The notes under the pieces are model-generated. The model searched no databases. It saw only the letters and a program-made list of their open reading frames with translations, and had not been told where the DNA came from. From Callaeas wilsoni (lineage: Eukaryota > Chordata > Aves > Passeriformes > Callaeidae): 64,000 nt of DNA. This document shows, piece after piece, positions 16,460 through 30,600 of this stretch (its first letter is position 1; every line of letters starts with the position of its first letter). Made by a program: the position numbers and the translations under genes. Location of the stretch: positions 17,795-81,794 of the forward strand of contig VWPU01005280.1 of assembly GCA_013398955.1 (NCBI GenBank). Direction: 5' to 3'.

Positions 16460-19400
16460 GGAAGACTTTGCCACCAAGTGCACTGCTGCCATTAACCCAA
16501 ACACACCCATCTTCACGTGTTCTCTGAAGAACCTTAAGGAAAGGACTGGACTGAAAAATCAACTGAGAATGTACCGGAGTTAAGCAAAACCGTATCAAAG
16601 ACACGAGACCCAGTAAACCAGGATATATTCCTCTAGAAAAGATGAAAGATTCCCTTTCTTACAAGGCATTTAAAGTTTTGTTTAGTGCAGGAGTGACACT
16701 CTGCTCTTATGCTGCCCAGTCTCACCACCTGGTCTTCTCTGACCCTTCCCAGTTCTGCCCATCTTCCTCTTCACCATGCAATGGTGGGTGGCCAGCCTCA
16801 GTCCATGCAGGTAGGTAGCACACATCAAGGTACCAGCAGCCGATCCTCTGAAGTTTTGTCTTTGTCACCTTCTCTCAACAGCAAACAGAAACACAAATAT
16901 AAACGAACATCAGCTTGCATACTCTGAGCATTGAGTCCGTACATTGGGTTACAGGCATGGCAGGAGAGCAGGCACAAGTGGACAGCAGTGCACAGCTGTC
17001 AGAAAGCACCAAAACACTGAAGGACACAGTTTCACAGGATGGCTGAAAGGTGTTTCAGTAATTCCAGACATTACTACTTATTTAAACTCTGACCCCACTG
17101 AACCTCTGCAGTGCATACTCATACATGGCTGAACATAGTAGTCTTGAAATATTTAATTAAGAATCTCTCATAACAATGGCCAATAGATTAAAAATGCTGA
17201 CCATCATCATGCATTTAGCTCATTAAAGGCATTTCCTTTTCTAGCTTAAACTGCATCTTTGCTGCATCTCACCCATACACACCCTGTATTTTTCGTGCGT
17301 ATGTGTCTATACATATACATACATGTACACACTTCGTATATAAATATTAAAAAGATGTCAAGACAAAGGACAAAGGGATTCTAACATTAGAGAAGGCCAT
17401 TAGATGATTTGGCTGTCTGCTCAATTTGGAACATACAATTTTATCCAATTACTTGCCAGCCTTATCTTTTGTAAAATGAAATAATTGCATCTTTTTTCTA
17501 CAGCATGTCTTCAGACAAGGCAGGCAATCTTGACTTAAAGGTTTTTTTAAAAGAGGTTGAAAATGTGCAGATTCTGATGCTGGTTAATTCTACTGCACTA
17601 CGAGCTTTACAAATCAAACTTGGAAAAAACATGCTTCAGTTGTACTGCCAACATAGCACCACAGAGCACCACAATTTCCCACAAACATCGTTGCTAAAAT
17701 AAAAATACTGAAAAAGAGAGCTACCTATCTGGAACAATCTCTTTTGATCAAATGGATTTAATGAAGGACTATGATCTATTTGACAGCATTCAAAAACTGT
17801 TATTTTAAAATGTATATAAGCTGTCATATTTAATAACATTCACTTTATCAGAAGCTAGAACACATTCCAAAGTTTTAAGCGCAGCTTTTCTCAAAAAGTT
17901 TTAAGGTACAGCTTCATCCCTATTTCACTGAGTCTCTAAAACAGTTATGAGCAGTCAACTTGAAGCATCATATTGGGTGAAATTTTTTACAGATCAACCA
18001 CATGAAGTCTTAAAATATACATGCATAACAATCTATGTCAAACATCTACCTTGTTCTTCAACATCAGCCTTCAAAACTTCACCATCCCAAAAGCTCCTCA
18101 TATACTGAGCAGCTGTGGCGATTATAGGTATCCTTTCCAAGAATGAAAGGAAAAACAAAGCATTCTAAAATTTGGAAAATCTCCTCTGGCCTCCAACAGT
18201 TGATGCTGAGCTAGCACCAAGGAAAGAGTAAAGGGGATGGATATAATTTTTATATTGGCACTGGAAACACCCAGTAAGTTCACGGTAGACTAATGAAACA
18301 GAAGCCAGGTGGGCAGCTTGCCCTTGGACAGAATTGTGCATTCCCTCCTGTGAAAACACAGGAAACCAGATGTCAGCCCCAGCTCTGTGACTGTCATGAT
18401 TCCTGTCTCACTGTGGCACAAATTTTCAATGTTACCCTATATCAGAAGGAAAAACAGGCATGGCTCCTCCCTCCTGGCAGAATCAAGGGAAATCCTCAGA
18501 GCCATGCACTGAATGCTTAAGCTGAATTTTATATTTGTCAAGGTTCTCAAAAAAGTCTCAGCTAAGGAAACACAAAAAACAGATCCTGCTTACATCAGGT
18601 GGCAATTTCATCCACTTTAGACTCCTTGTGGCCATTTCAAACTCTCCTTTGTTTTTATTAGAACATTCCCCAGTTGACTTCACCCTCCCTCATCTGTCAC
18701 TTGGAACTATGGGTTCTGCTAGAGACCTTTGAAATTACCAGAAAGCTAAAACATTAAGATTCTTCTACTGCAAAAATATTATTGGTTAACTACATTGTGC
18801 ACGTGAAAAAAAAAATCAAGAAAAAATTCTGACAGATTAACTTAGACATTCACATAATTTTTTCAGCTTCTTTCTCAAAGCACCAAAAGAAAACTTACAA
18901 TATTCCAAAACAAGCTGTACAAAAGGAGCAGGTCTCAATCTCTCAATCTCTCAACTGCACAATCAGGTGGCAGTTGTCATACCCCTCTCTTGTTTCACAC
19001 CACCCTCTGTTATGGGTAATACCAGGGGATGACAATGATGGCTCCCATCATTGCATTAAAATTGTTGTGATAGTTGATCTACTCCTGAAGAACTCATTTT
19101 CCATAAAACTGGGCCAGAATCTCTGGTTGAACTTAAACAAAAAATTTTACATGGAAAACCCAAGATGAGGGAAGTGCAGACATCCCCTCAAAACACCTGA
19201 AAGTGAGAAAAGAAGCAGACGCACCGTGTAAATACATTTTTCTTTTCTTAAAAGACAATCTTCCCATTTGGGGAGTGATTTGTACATGCTTGGAAAAGAA
19301 TAGCAAACTTGCTATGTGATATGCAGCAAATGAAATAGTGCAATCAAAACAGTATCAATAAACTATCAGCCTTCAACAGCATCCTGCCAGGACTACATAA

Positions 19401-22400
19401 ATGAGAATTCAACTCAGCTTTTCTCCTGAACATAGAGATATTAATCTATGTCAAGGACAAAGTTTCAGCTTTCCTAGTGCAATACTCTTCTGCCTACACC
19501 ATGGAAAAGCAAACATCTAAAGGTCATTTAAATCACAAGTTTCAAATTTTAAATTGCAAAATTAATCCCTTTATTACAGAATTATATCTGATTTACTAAT
19601 CAGTACACCACATTCTACTGGAATAGCTTAATGAATCCAGACAATTAAATATAAACTACAAAAAACTGTTTGTTTTACTGTGAAGATCAACATTGCTTTT
19701 AACTGCAGCTGCAAGACAACAGAGAACACTATCTGCTGTCTGAATTCTATACCAAATGTACAAATAGTCTTTATTCTGATAACCTATGACAAGCATCTGA
19801 CAATCTTTTCCATTGAATAAATTTTTGTGATTGGTAATCCAAAGTTTAATGACAAATTGCCTCAATTTAATGAATTATGTTTTGACAGTTTTCTGCCTTA
19901 CCACTTGTTTTCCTATCATGTGCAAAAATAGCTGTATTACACTCCTCACATTTTGATGCCTATTTTTATACAGTGAGGAACAAGGTACTTTCAAACCCTA
20001 TTGCGTTGTATTCTTCTAGCACTGTACACCCGAAACACAGCAAGGAAACCATCTGCATTATTTAGCTTGATAATCTAATCATGCATCCATTCCATCCACT
20101 TAACAACAGTATTTCAGTCAGGAAGAGAGTCTTGCTCCAGACTAGTCTGAACAATTAGCCCCTCTGCAGAGGGCAAATTCTTATTAACTCTTCATCCTAA
20201 TACAATGACTGTTTCCTGGCAATGTAAAAAAACATAGGTATAACATAACTCCTCCGGAAAGGAGCTGCATTAAGGATGTAGGAGGAAATCTGTCTGGTAA
20301 CAGTGGCATCTCAGTTGCTAGTACATTAATGGAAAACATCTAAGCAATAAAGGTACATATTTGTTCTCTTTTTAAGACCAGATTTATTTACTCTGAATGA
20401 AAAGGTAAAGAGCAGCATCAGTGAATGCCAGAGCATGTCTGCCCTCAGAAACATGACTAGGGAAATACACTAGCTCTTTCCTAGACACATCCTAAGTTAA
20501 TAAAAACCCTAATCTCACACCTGTCAAAGGCATCACAGGGCAAACAGACAGGCAAACTGGAAATTTTCTTGCCTATACTGGCTTCTCAGAGAAGTTCACA
20601 GATAATTCAAGGTCTTATTCAGACCATTGATCACAGTCCAATATATCCTAAATATCACATAAAGGAAATGTGGACAATGTTTTTATCCCCCTGACAGTAA
20701 TTTGTGTTACAACCCAGGACAGGCAGATGATTCCAGTGGTGAGACACTATTATACCGGGTAAGGGAAAACAGAATCATCACAGAAAACAGAAGTGGAAAA
20801 GATTATTATCAGATGCATCCAGCAACTGACTCGAATTTGTCTTGGTAGAATTTATTGTGGCTGGCTCTACACCAGCTTTACCAGTGACATGGTGGAATGC
20901 AAAGATAACATTCAAACATTTACTACAAACTCACTTCAGGCTGTGCCATGCCTGAAGAAGGTAACAGTGACAGTGACAGCAGAATCAGCATAAAACAACA
21001 TACTACTATTGCCTCAGTAACACCAGCTTCTCGGCTAGCAATACAGACATTCAAGTTACCATGACAAATTTTTCATGGTTTTCAAAAATGCATGTGTGAG
21101 AGGAATGCTGATAAGTTCATTAAACCCTTCTAAATCAGTAAGTAGCATAGCTAAATATACTTTCAGATTTCACTTTTAAACTACTAGCTGAAAAGATGAT
21201 TTTAGGGGATCCCTCCTGCAAAAGATCATATTTTAAAGTTATTTATTAGAAATCTTGGATCCCACTCTGAAAATCTCACTGGCATTTTTTTAAAAAGTCA
21301 CAGCTTAATTCTGCAAGGGTCAAATGCTGAAGTAACTTTATATTTGATGGAAGATGAATGAGTTAACAGCCAGCAGGAAGGAAAAATAAAAAGAAGTATG
21401 CACCACACAGCATTTTGCAGTCTCAGGCTAGCATCTCAGCCTACAATGCAAGCTGCTATTCACACGTCGCAAAAAGGCTCTTCCTGCTCATCTCTGGAGC
21501 TCAAATTCATACACAAATCCAAAGGTCAAATATAGAGATCAGTGCATAAATTCTCTTGTCTTAGTCTCAATAAAATTCAATGTATATGTAGCATGAGTAA
21601 GCCAGGTTTACCCTTTCTCACGTTTCCCTTCGCACGTGCTTACATATTTTTTTTAACCTCTACTTAATTTTTTTTTGTTTCAGTGTGTTAAACATTGCAA
21701 AATGGCAGCACTGCCCATCACACAGACTTCTAAACGCCTGAAACACATGCGCATATCGTGGTAATGCCACATGCACGCACCTTGTGTTCTCAGGAGAAGG
21801 TATAAGAGAGAGATTTGCAGAGGGAAGATGAGTGCCTAGATTACACTGCTCACTAGCATCTCCTCTGTGTAGGGCAGTAGAAACCAGAAAAACTGTCAGT
21901 AGTCACAAGACTCAGCAGTAGCACAGTGAAAGTACACTTGGAAGAAGCAGAGCAAAGGCATAAAGCTTTTTACCAGCACCTAACCAGCAGCTAGGCCGAG
22001 TGTGAAGGTTCGGCACTCAAGACACACATGGATGTGTAGCATCCCAGGATACACATGGACCTACCAAGGATAAAACAGCTACTGGCTCCAGATTGCTGCA
22101 TCCCTTTAACCTACTTGCAGTGGGAGCCTTTGAAAAGTTTACTATATTCCCAAAGGAAAGTCAGAAAAAGTAAGTTTGTTCCCAGTATCAATTGGTGTAG
22201 TCATGGGAAATTACATCAGAGCACTGTTCTGCAATGGTATGAACTGGAACCAGCAGAACAAGAGGAATAACATCTTCAAGGCAAAAGGATTGAGTAAATT
22301 ATGCAATGAAACAGAGTGATTAAGCCTCATTTCTTCACTCTGCTTTCATGTATACCAAAGACTTCTGTGTATTAATTTCATTATTATTAAGTTTAACTTT

Positions 22401-23469
22401 AAAGTTTTCTAGAGATGAAAAAGCTAATTAATTACTGCTCCTTTTATGTTCATTAGTTCAAAAGCAAGCTGACCAATAAGTTGCATGAATCTTAAATATT
22501 TTAAAAGTAGCAGGGCTTGAAATTTTCTTTGAAATTCCTTAGGAAACTGAGTAACACAACGGATCTCTATTTTGCACAATCCTTACACTCTTTGATCCTT
22601 CTTTCCAGGAAATTCCAGTTCCTCCCTGTGTTTTAGCACACCTAATGCTACCAAAGACACTTCAAATGAGAGAGTGCACATTCTAAAAACTCAGCCTACA
22701 GGAACTTGATATTTATTTTCTTTATTAAAAAATTTAAAAGTTAAGAAAGCTCTTCGTATTTAGCACTTTGATGAATAATCCACCACTGAATATTTATTGA
22801 ACAACTATTGCCTAAAGTCAAAAAATAAAGTTATTTAAATAAAATAAGAAAAACAGAAAATCCACCATTTTGAACCACCTAAATGAAAATACAGCATTTA
22901 GAATCAATTTTTCCTCTGGTAAACAAACATGAAGCAAATGAGTTTTGCATGTATGATCTATACAGTAAAAATAGCAAATTAAATGCTTTCTCAGCTCAAA
23001 GCAACATTCTGACCACTACTGCAGCTGTGCCTCCAGTGCACTGCCACTAACAGGAATTGCCTCATGGCTTCACACAGCTCAGCGACGATCTTACAATTTC
23101 TTCCTCAGTTCTCCTCTGCATGTCACTGCAGAAAGAGTTAACAGAGAATAGCACATGCTCTACAGCTAATGGCAATTAAATACCTTGCTCTGATCTCAAG
23201 AGCAGGTCTCCATTTCTTTCACTGGAGACTTGGTGCTTGTAAATACCTCTAAGAAAAACAGGAATAAACCACACACTCAGAAAACAACAAATGGACAAAC
23301 AAAAACAACCAAAGAAACCCCTACAACAAAAAAAACCCCAGCATGCCAGGAAACTGAAATCTAGAACAAGTCAAAACAAAACAACAGCAAACGAAAAACC
23401 AGAGGAGTATGGGGTGGATATTAGAATTCTACTTGGATCATGCTTTTCTCTGCTCATTACTTGTGCCTG
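16460..23469. other. Non-coding intronic sequence, no recognisable element
   Basis: About 7 kb of AT-rich unique sequence. Scattered open frames of up to 75 codons were examined; none resembles a known family and none has convincing exon structure. I see no repeat of consequence apart from short motifs such as ctcaatctctcaatctctc near 18936. Confidence 0.55.
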
Positions 23470-23541
23470 GTCATTGCAGGGAGGTTGGATTACAGGGCCT
23501 CTAAAGGTCCCTTCGAACCCAAACTATTCTATGATTCTATT
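23470..23541 (+). mobile_element. CR1 3'-end fragment
   Basis: The sequence tcattgcagggaggttggattacagggcctctaaaggtcccttcgaaccc is the conserved CR1 3' untranslated tail. It ends in the diagnostic terminal repeat ATTCTATGATTCTAT. Only the last ~70 bp remain, typical of heavy 5' truncation. The open frame at 23291-23608 crosses this tail and is not a gene. Confidence 0.88.
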
Positions 23542-26500
23542 ACGCTCTGATGATGACCTATACGAAGGACCTCTGCTTATAGCAGAAGTGACCATCAAGC
23601 ACAGGTAAAAGAATTGAGCCTGCTACTAAAATCAAGCGTATTTTTCCAATTTCACTAACCTACAACAGTAAGATTTTCTTCTCAGCTGTTTTAGGCAAAA
23701 TTTGTTATGGAGAGCATTGCAGCCAGCATGCTCTCCTTCCACATTTTCATGCTCTATTATCACTGAACACTGGCACTGACCAGTGATGACTTGACAGTGC
23801 TTATACTTACAAAAACACAAGGAAATCTAATTACAATATGTATTTACAAGTGCAGATCAGAAATACTTTCATAGGTACGGACAGTTTCAAGCATTTTTAA
23901 AGATCACATCAGAACTGAGGGGAAGTTAAAAATGAAAATTTTGTAAATAAGGTCTAAAGATGATTTTAAAATATACAAGTAAAATCAATCAGAGATATTT
24001 CTCAAATTTTTTAGACATTGTATTGAATACATATTGCAAGTGAACATAAAAAAGCAAAATGCCTTATTGGGGGTTCTAGAACGCCTAAAGCAACAGAAAG
24101 TAATGGAGGAGGTGGAGGGGGGAAGTCTTAGTGTATGCTCCCTCAGGGTGGTAAGATGAACAAGAGAAAAAAAATTAGTTAAACACCTTTATGATTCATC
24201 AGAGAAACTCAAATATTGTCTGGGCAGGAGTATTTCTTCCTTTTCATGCTCCCTTTTCCTCTCTACTTGTATATTCACCATTCTAAGCTTGTCCATACAG
24301 AGAGATTGTTTAGCATTTCCAGCAACAAAAAAGAAAAAAAAAAAAAAAAACAATAAAGTGGTTTGTAATCTTCCTACTTGCACATTGTGCACTAGATTCT
24401 CATTGATCTGTTCTACAGTTCAGAGATTTACAAACTAAGGAGGTGAAGTCATTGCTGCTGATAGAAACTGTTTCTAATGAAAACATAAATATAAATTTTT
24501 TGAAAAGGTGGAAAAGAGGCTCATCTCTTTTTAAAAATTATTACTTAGTACATGGAGATTTTAAATGAATGGACAACTACTAAAAAATTGAATGTGCGAA
24601 AAGTAAAGAGTGGAAAAAGTCTTTATGTACACCTTTGAACGTTCACTCTTTAAACTTCTATAAAAGTGTTTTTCTCAGAGATAAAGTGCTCAGCATTTGC
24701 CTCCAGCTTCAGCAGACTGTGAAATATGAACATCTTAGGTAAGAGCAATCTGTATGACAGTGTTCCTTTGTAGGATCTCTATGCAACTTTCTGCAGAAAC
24801 CAGGCAAAATAACATCTCCATACTTCGTTACCAAATTGGCCATTTATCACAACATTGCAAAAATGTATGATAAAATTCCACAGTCCTTCATTTTAGAGAC
24901 TAATATACGTCCCCATCTTTGTCACATAATACTTCCTATAAATATTAATAGACACAATTCTCTTGGAGCACCTTTGTGATGGTAACCAGTACAATGCTTC
25001 CTATTTCAGCCAGGAAACTAAGGTATTTGGAGACAGTTGGAGCAATTGAGTTTGGGAGCCTGAGATGGAGAGTTTCAATGGCTCCTGGTGAAGGCAAGTT
25101 CAGTACTTTGCCACATAAATGTGTATCCTGAGAATCTGTGAGTCTCCAGTTTTGAAAACCATAGCCCTAGTACTTCTAAATTTGTGGGCTTTTCCTCTCT
25201 GAGGGGCTTTCCTAAACTTTATGTAAGTGAATTCTCAGAGATACTCTCTCTACACAAAAATCCTTCCTTCACTTCTTCTGTCTCCACTACAAACCAGTTC
25301 CCAGGGAACTACGCAAACATTTCCAAGTAGATGCCAACAGAGACAAGTACCTTGCTTGGCAGTGTAGGCTTATATTTGCTGTTCAATTCCTCTGTCTCAT
25401 CCTTCTCCATACCAATTTTGGGCCTGACCAGCTCGATGCCACAAGGCTGTTAATACTATTTAAAACAAGCCTCAACAGACTAACATCTTGCCAAAATGCC
25501 ATTTTTGTGTCCCCATCTGACAATTCTGCATTGTTTCCACACCAACCTCCTTGCAGAAATACAACGTGGCATCAGCCAACGACTATTATTCATCTGAAAG
25601 TCAGTTTTCTTCAGAAACATGCATGAACTAGGAATCTAATCCCTGTAAAAAATACCAAAGAGGTTGCATTAAACAGGAATAAAACAGAAGCCCACTGTTC
25701 TTTAAGGATGATAGAGGCATGTGTCCCATTGGTCTCATACATTTCTCTCATACAAGTCCTGCCAAACTGTTTTGGAGAGAAGGAAGAAAAGCCTCCCACC
25801 ACTCATTCAGCTTCCCACTTGCATACCAATTTTCAAGTGTAAGCATGAGAAGTTAACAAGTGTGACCCTATACTACAGTGATGCCATTCAGATCATGGAG
25901 ATAAACAACTCTGTTTCAGATAAATGCAAACTTTACAATTGCTTCAAATTTTACAGGTTCCTTTAAAATAAAAGGTTAATTACTATAACCAAATATTTTA
26001 CATACTGTAACATAGGACTTTAGCACAAAGAAAAGTTCTATAAAAGTTGATATAAAGAGGCAAACTATCTGCATTCCTAAAATTTACTTAAATAAACTTT
26101 CAGTAAACAACTGTTGGTGCCTAACAAGGATAAGTTCTCTGATACACCTATGATATCAGAACTCAGAGAACAGTCTACATGTTTTAAAATACTTAGCTTC
26201 TTTCACTCCACACAAATTGTCTTTTTGAAAAGAATACTAGTATGGAATTTAAAGACTACTTACAAAAGTAGGATTACCATACATTTTGTAAAAGCACATA
26301 CTTGTAAATTACCCCAGAGGGAATCAATGTGAAGCATAGGGTAGAGTCAGGGCATGCAGTTTCCGTATCAGTAAGCATAAATTTCTAAAGGAAGGTGAAT
26401 AGCTTAGCACTTTCAAATCTGAGAAATGGTTTCTACAGAGAATCGACCACATTAAATTTTGTGAGAGGTGGGTAAAAACACGTGTGAAATGGAAGCAAAG

Positions 26501-27008
26501 ACAAGGTGGCACAACCATGACTTTGGCTTTTGCTGTTTGAGTGTTTCCCTTTAGGCCAACTGCTCAAGAAAATGCACACAATTTATGCTTTCATGCATAA
26601 CTGGAGGAGCAAAAATATTCACCTACACATAACAAATTCTAAGGAGGGCATCGGTATGCTTAAACATTTATTAGAAGTGTCTCTCAGGTAACTTCTTTAA
26701 CTGTAGACCCAATGTAGTCAGTTTCTTCATACTTATTTTTCTGCCTTCAGCGCCAAGTTCTGAAAACAGTTAAAAGTACATCACACCCAAGTGAAAAAGA
26801 CAGAAATGCACATGGAAGTAAAATACACGGTTTCAGCACTAATCTCTCTCAGTCAGCAGTATTGCAATGGATCACATCAGTAACTACCTATTAAAAAGGT
26901 GCACTACCTCTTGATCCTCCTAAACCAGTGTCTACATATTCTACAGAAGGCCAGTGATTACAGACTTCTACAGGAAGGAAACTGCAGGTTCAATAATGCA
27001 CAGCAGAT
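23542..27008. other. Non-coding intronic sequence
   Basis: About 3.5 kb of AT-rich unique DNA. A poly-A run lies near 24330-24350. No exon, RNA gene or interspersed repeat is recognised. Confidence 0.55.
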
Positions 27009-27175
27009 AGAATCAAAGAATCATAGAACGGTTTGGGTTGAAAGGGACCTCAAAGATCTTCCCATGAGCAGGAATGCCATTCACTAGATCAGGTTGCTCA
27101 GGGCCCCATCAAACCTGGCCTTGAATACTTTCGGGGATGGGGCATCTGCAGTTTCTCTGGGCAATCGTGATCCTA
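27009..27175 (-). mobile_element. CR1 3'-end fragment, inverted
   Basis: Read on the plus strand, agaatcatagaacggtttgggttgaaagggacctcaaagatc is the reverse complement of the CR1 3' terminus. The next conserved blocks (aggttgctcagggccccatc.aacctggccttgaatac, ggatggggcatctgcagtttctctgggcaa) follow in the expected inverted order. The element is truncated 5' (right side in plus coordinates) near 27175. Confidence 0.9.
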
Positions 27176-27214
27176 AATCAAGCACTTCTTCAGTCTCTCA
27201 TGCTCTGCTAATGA

Positions 27215-27612
27215 GGTGGTAAACAAAAGAACTGGAAGGGAACATAGCCAGGGTAGATGACAAACACTGGCCAAAGGGATATTCCACAACATAGAACACA
27301 TTACGCCGTATATAAAGTGGGGGAGTTATCTGGTAGTGAGGCTGATAAGTGTTTGGGAATGGGGTCTGGCATCTGTCAGTGGGTGGTGAGCAATTGTATC
27401 GTGCATCACTTCTTTCTCCTTGAGTTTTACCCTTTTTCTAAAAAAATTTTAACTATTAATTTTATATATTTTACTTTGTTTCAGTTGCTAAACTGTTCTA
27501 ATCTCAACCTATGGCTTTCCTTTTGATTCTCCTTCCCATTCCACCAGGGTGGGGGTGCAGTGGGGGGTGTGAACAAGTGTGTGCCTGATGCTTAGCTGCC
27601 ATCTGGGCTTAA
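27215..27612 (+). mobile_element. ERVL-like LTR, 3' half
   Basis: The blocks aaacaaaagaactggaagggaacatagccagg, ctggccaaagggatattcca, tataaagtgggg, gttgctaaactgttctaatctcaacc and a G-rich agggtgggggtgcagtggggggtg stretch are in the order seen in avian ERVL LTRs. The end, gcttagctgccatctgggcttaa, is the usual LTR 3' region. The TATAAAG at about 27310 fits the LTR promoter position. The 5' half and target duplication are not identified, and it starts right after the inverted CR1 tail. Family assignment is from memory of avian LTR consensus features. Confidence 0.7.
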
Positions 27613-30600
27613 AAGAAGACTGCCAGTTAAGCCAGTGATATAAAGATACAGAAATTTTAAAAAAACTAAAATTACTTAAAACTGAAAAAGATACAGTGAT
27701 AAAAAGTGATAAAGTGATAAGTGGTAAAAGATAAAGTGTGTTTAGCTTTTCTGCTTACAAACTCCACCTCACACTTCGAATGTTTATACTGAGAAAATGG
27801 CACCTTGTTTAGTTCAGTATTTGCTGGTACTGGAATTTTCTTAGATAGATGAGCAGTATAGCCAATTTTAAGCCAGTAGCAGAAACTTGAATTTCATCCA
27901 AGCAATCCTTTGATTTCTGCCAGAAGAGTCCCATTCTGAGTTGTTGGTGTTTCTTTACTTGGCACTGCATTGTGCTACTTTAATGTATGCCAAATGTTGA
28001 ATCCCTTGCTGCTACTGCTCATGTAGCATTTTCTCCTAAGAGAAGGAGAAGGTGCAGCTCAGCTGCTAACAGGAGATGTTAGCAAAAACCAGTTTCATTA
28101 TCTTCCTTCTTAGCTCCAGTATTTTCCCATCATACCTTCCTCTTAACTGGAAAATCAAGAAACACTGCTGCTAAATTATCATGGTCTCAAGTGGCTACTG
28201 CGTATTTTCTGAGAAATGGCATTGCACTATGACTTCCACTGTTCTAAGAAGATCTGGGAGAAGAGTTCAATAATCAAAACATCAGAAAATCACCTATAAA
28301 CACACTGGAAACTGCTCTTATTTCAAAATTGGTCAGTAGGGTTGCTACTTCATGTTCTCGCCTTTGTAATTTCAATATACTTCTAGCTGATATTAGCATC
28401 TGAATCTAGAGTGAGTAGAGATTAACACAGCATGCCATTTGAAAGCTGTGATTATAAATTTCCAGTTGGAGTGCACATTTGCTTTAGTTCCATTAATTCT
28501 GCAAGAACAGACATATGAAATAATGTGAGGGTAGGAGGAAAAGAAAGTAGAATTGAAAACAAGGAATCTTATGTTATAAAGTCTATTGCCTAGTGGATAT
28601 TGCTAAGAATAATTGTCAACCTAAAATTTCAGGATTATATAAAAATCTTTAGGAATTGTAGGTGTTCCAAATTGATTTCTGGACTTGAAATCTCAAAGTC
28701 CCGATATGCTGAAGATAAAAATGCTGACAAACAGTCCAGCACCTTTTAAAACAATCGTCGGTATGAAGACTTACAGTCTTAATTTGGATTTTGTTTAGTC
28801 AGTTTACAGCCCACACTCTCAGTAAATCCAGGTAGAGCTTTACCTGTAATCCCTTCCTTAGAAGTGGTCACTGCACTGCACCAGGGCTCCAGTCATCTGA
28901 GCATTCTTTAGAGATTATCAGAGAGAGGTACTGAGGAGGGTGGGCATGCACAGTAATACCAACCATAATGACTGTTAGGCATTTCTGACAAAATAGGAGC
29001 CATAGAGGGGTTTGCTTTTCCAGACGAACATGCTTGGTCCACAAGAGCAAGAATTGCAGGAGGGCAATTAAGATTTCTGAATGCCCTGTATCAGAGCTTC
29101 CTAATCCTATGGGTCATGCAGAGGATGGTCAGTTTGCTGCTTTTCTTTGGAAGAAACACAAGGAAAGATGAATCTGGCTGCTGAGTGGGATGATTGTCCC
29201 AAAAGCATTTTATGAAGTGGCAATTTACTGTAAAAAATTGTTGGTCTCTGAAGCCATGCTACCGCTAGCATTTTTCTTCTTAGAACTTTATGTATTACAC
29301 TCAAATGTATATGATACTGTTAGTCTTGAATTTCAAACTATTTTCTGTTTTCTTTGATTGCTTTGTTGTATTTTGTACATGTCAAAGATGAAGGAGAGAG
29401 ATTCAGAGAAAGCAAATGTATGTGTGTGTGCATGTGCACATGTGTAGGGAGCAGGAGCAGACAGTTTTAAATTTGGAATTTTTTTCCAGACAGAAGCACC
29501 TCTGTTGACATCAAAGAAAGCTATTTAATAAAGCAATGCTAACTGCTGAACCTTGTGAGAAGGCTTATTCTCTATTAAACCAAAGTTTATACCATAGAGT
29601 CTGGATTGAGCTACTGGTCTGTCTGATGGTTCAGCCCAATGAGGAGAACCTCTCCTAAGGCAAGAGGATGTCAGGCCATGGCATTTGAAGCTCACCTAGG
29701 AATCCTGTTTAAGAGCATTCAGTGTGTGTGCTGACAGCACTTGTGCACAGTGAAAGCATTCCTGCTGAGGACCTGCTTCTGCAAGCAGGTACAGCCCCCA
29801 TTTCTGGGTGCAATTTCAATTCCTGTGTAGCCAGATGACAAGCTGACAAGCAGATCATGCACAACTAGTAAATTGTCCATGAACATGCAGTGTTCTCATA
29901 GTTGCAGTAGGACATCACAGTTTGAGGGATCTACCGGGGGGCTAACCGGAAACAAGAATTTTGCCTATTCTTAGCCCATTATAAAAATGTTCTGTAGCAA
30001 GAATTAGCATCTAAAAAGAATTAGAATCCAAAAAGAATTAGAATTTTTTAAATAATTTTAAAAACTTGCGAAAAGGTTTTTCTGTAGCACATGATGCTAA
30101 GATAAGCCAAAAAGAGAAGGGAGAAGTAAGGACAATCCAGACCAAATGATAATATTATATGATATCAGTGTGTTCCTAATTATAGATATTCAAAATTACT
30201 CTGAAGTTGGACTTTTAATCGATCCAGTATATTAAATTTCAAATAATAAGCATTAGATGTTAGGATCAGATCTCTAAAATTCAGAAGTTCACAGTATAAT
30301 ATGGAAATGCATCTGCATTTGTTAGCCTTGTCCCATTGGAACGTCTTTGGACTATTGACCTTTGAAGTACTTAATCTTTTAAGATTTGAGGTTACTGTGA
30401 TATCTGTTAATTCTGATACGATGGTGATTATGAGTGGAATTGGTGAGATTTTTTTAGCTTTGTTGTGTATCCCCTAACTGCTGTTCTTAGGAAAGCTAAC
30501 TTCTAATTGCTTCCATTAGAAAGGGAAAGGGGGAGAGTAAGAGGGAAAACAAATGTAATTGAGGTTGATTGTGAGAACTATTGTAGTGGTATCACCATAT

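Noticed and set aside
23291..23608. 105-codon open frame on plus
   Set aside because: Its 5' part is an A-rich Lys/Gln stretch and its 3' part is a CR1 tail. Not a gene.
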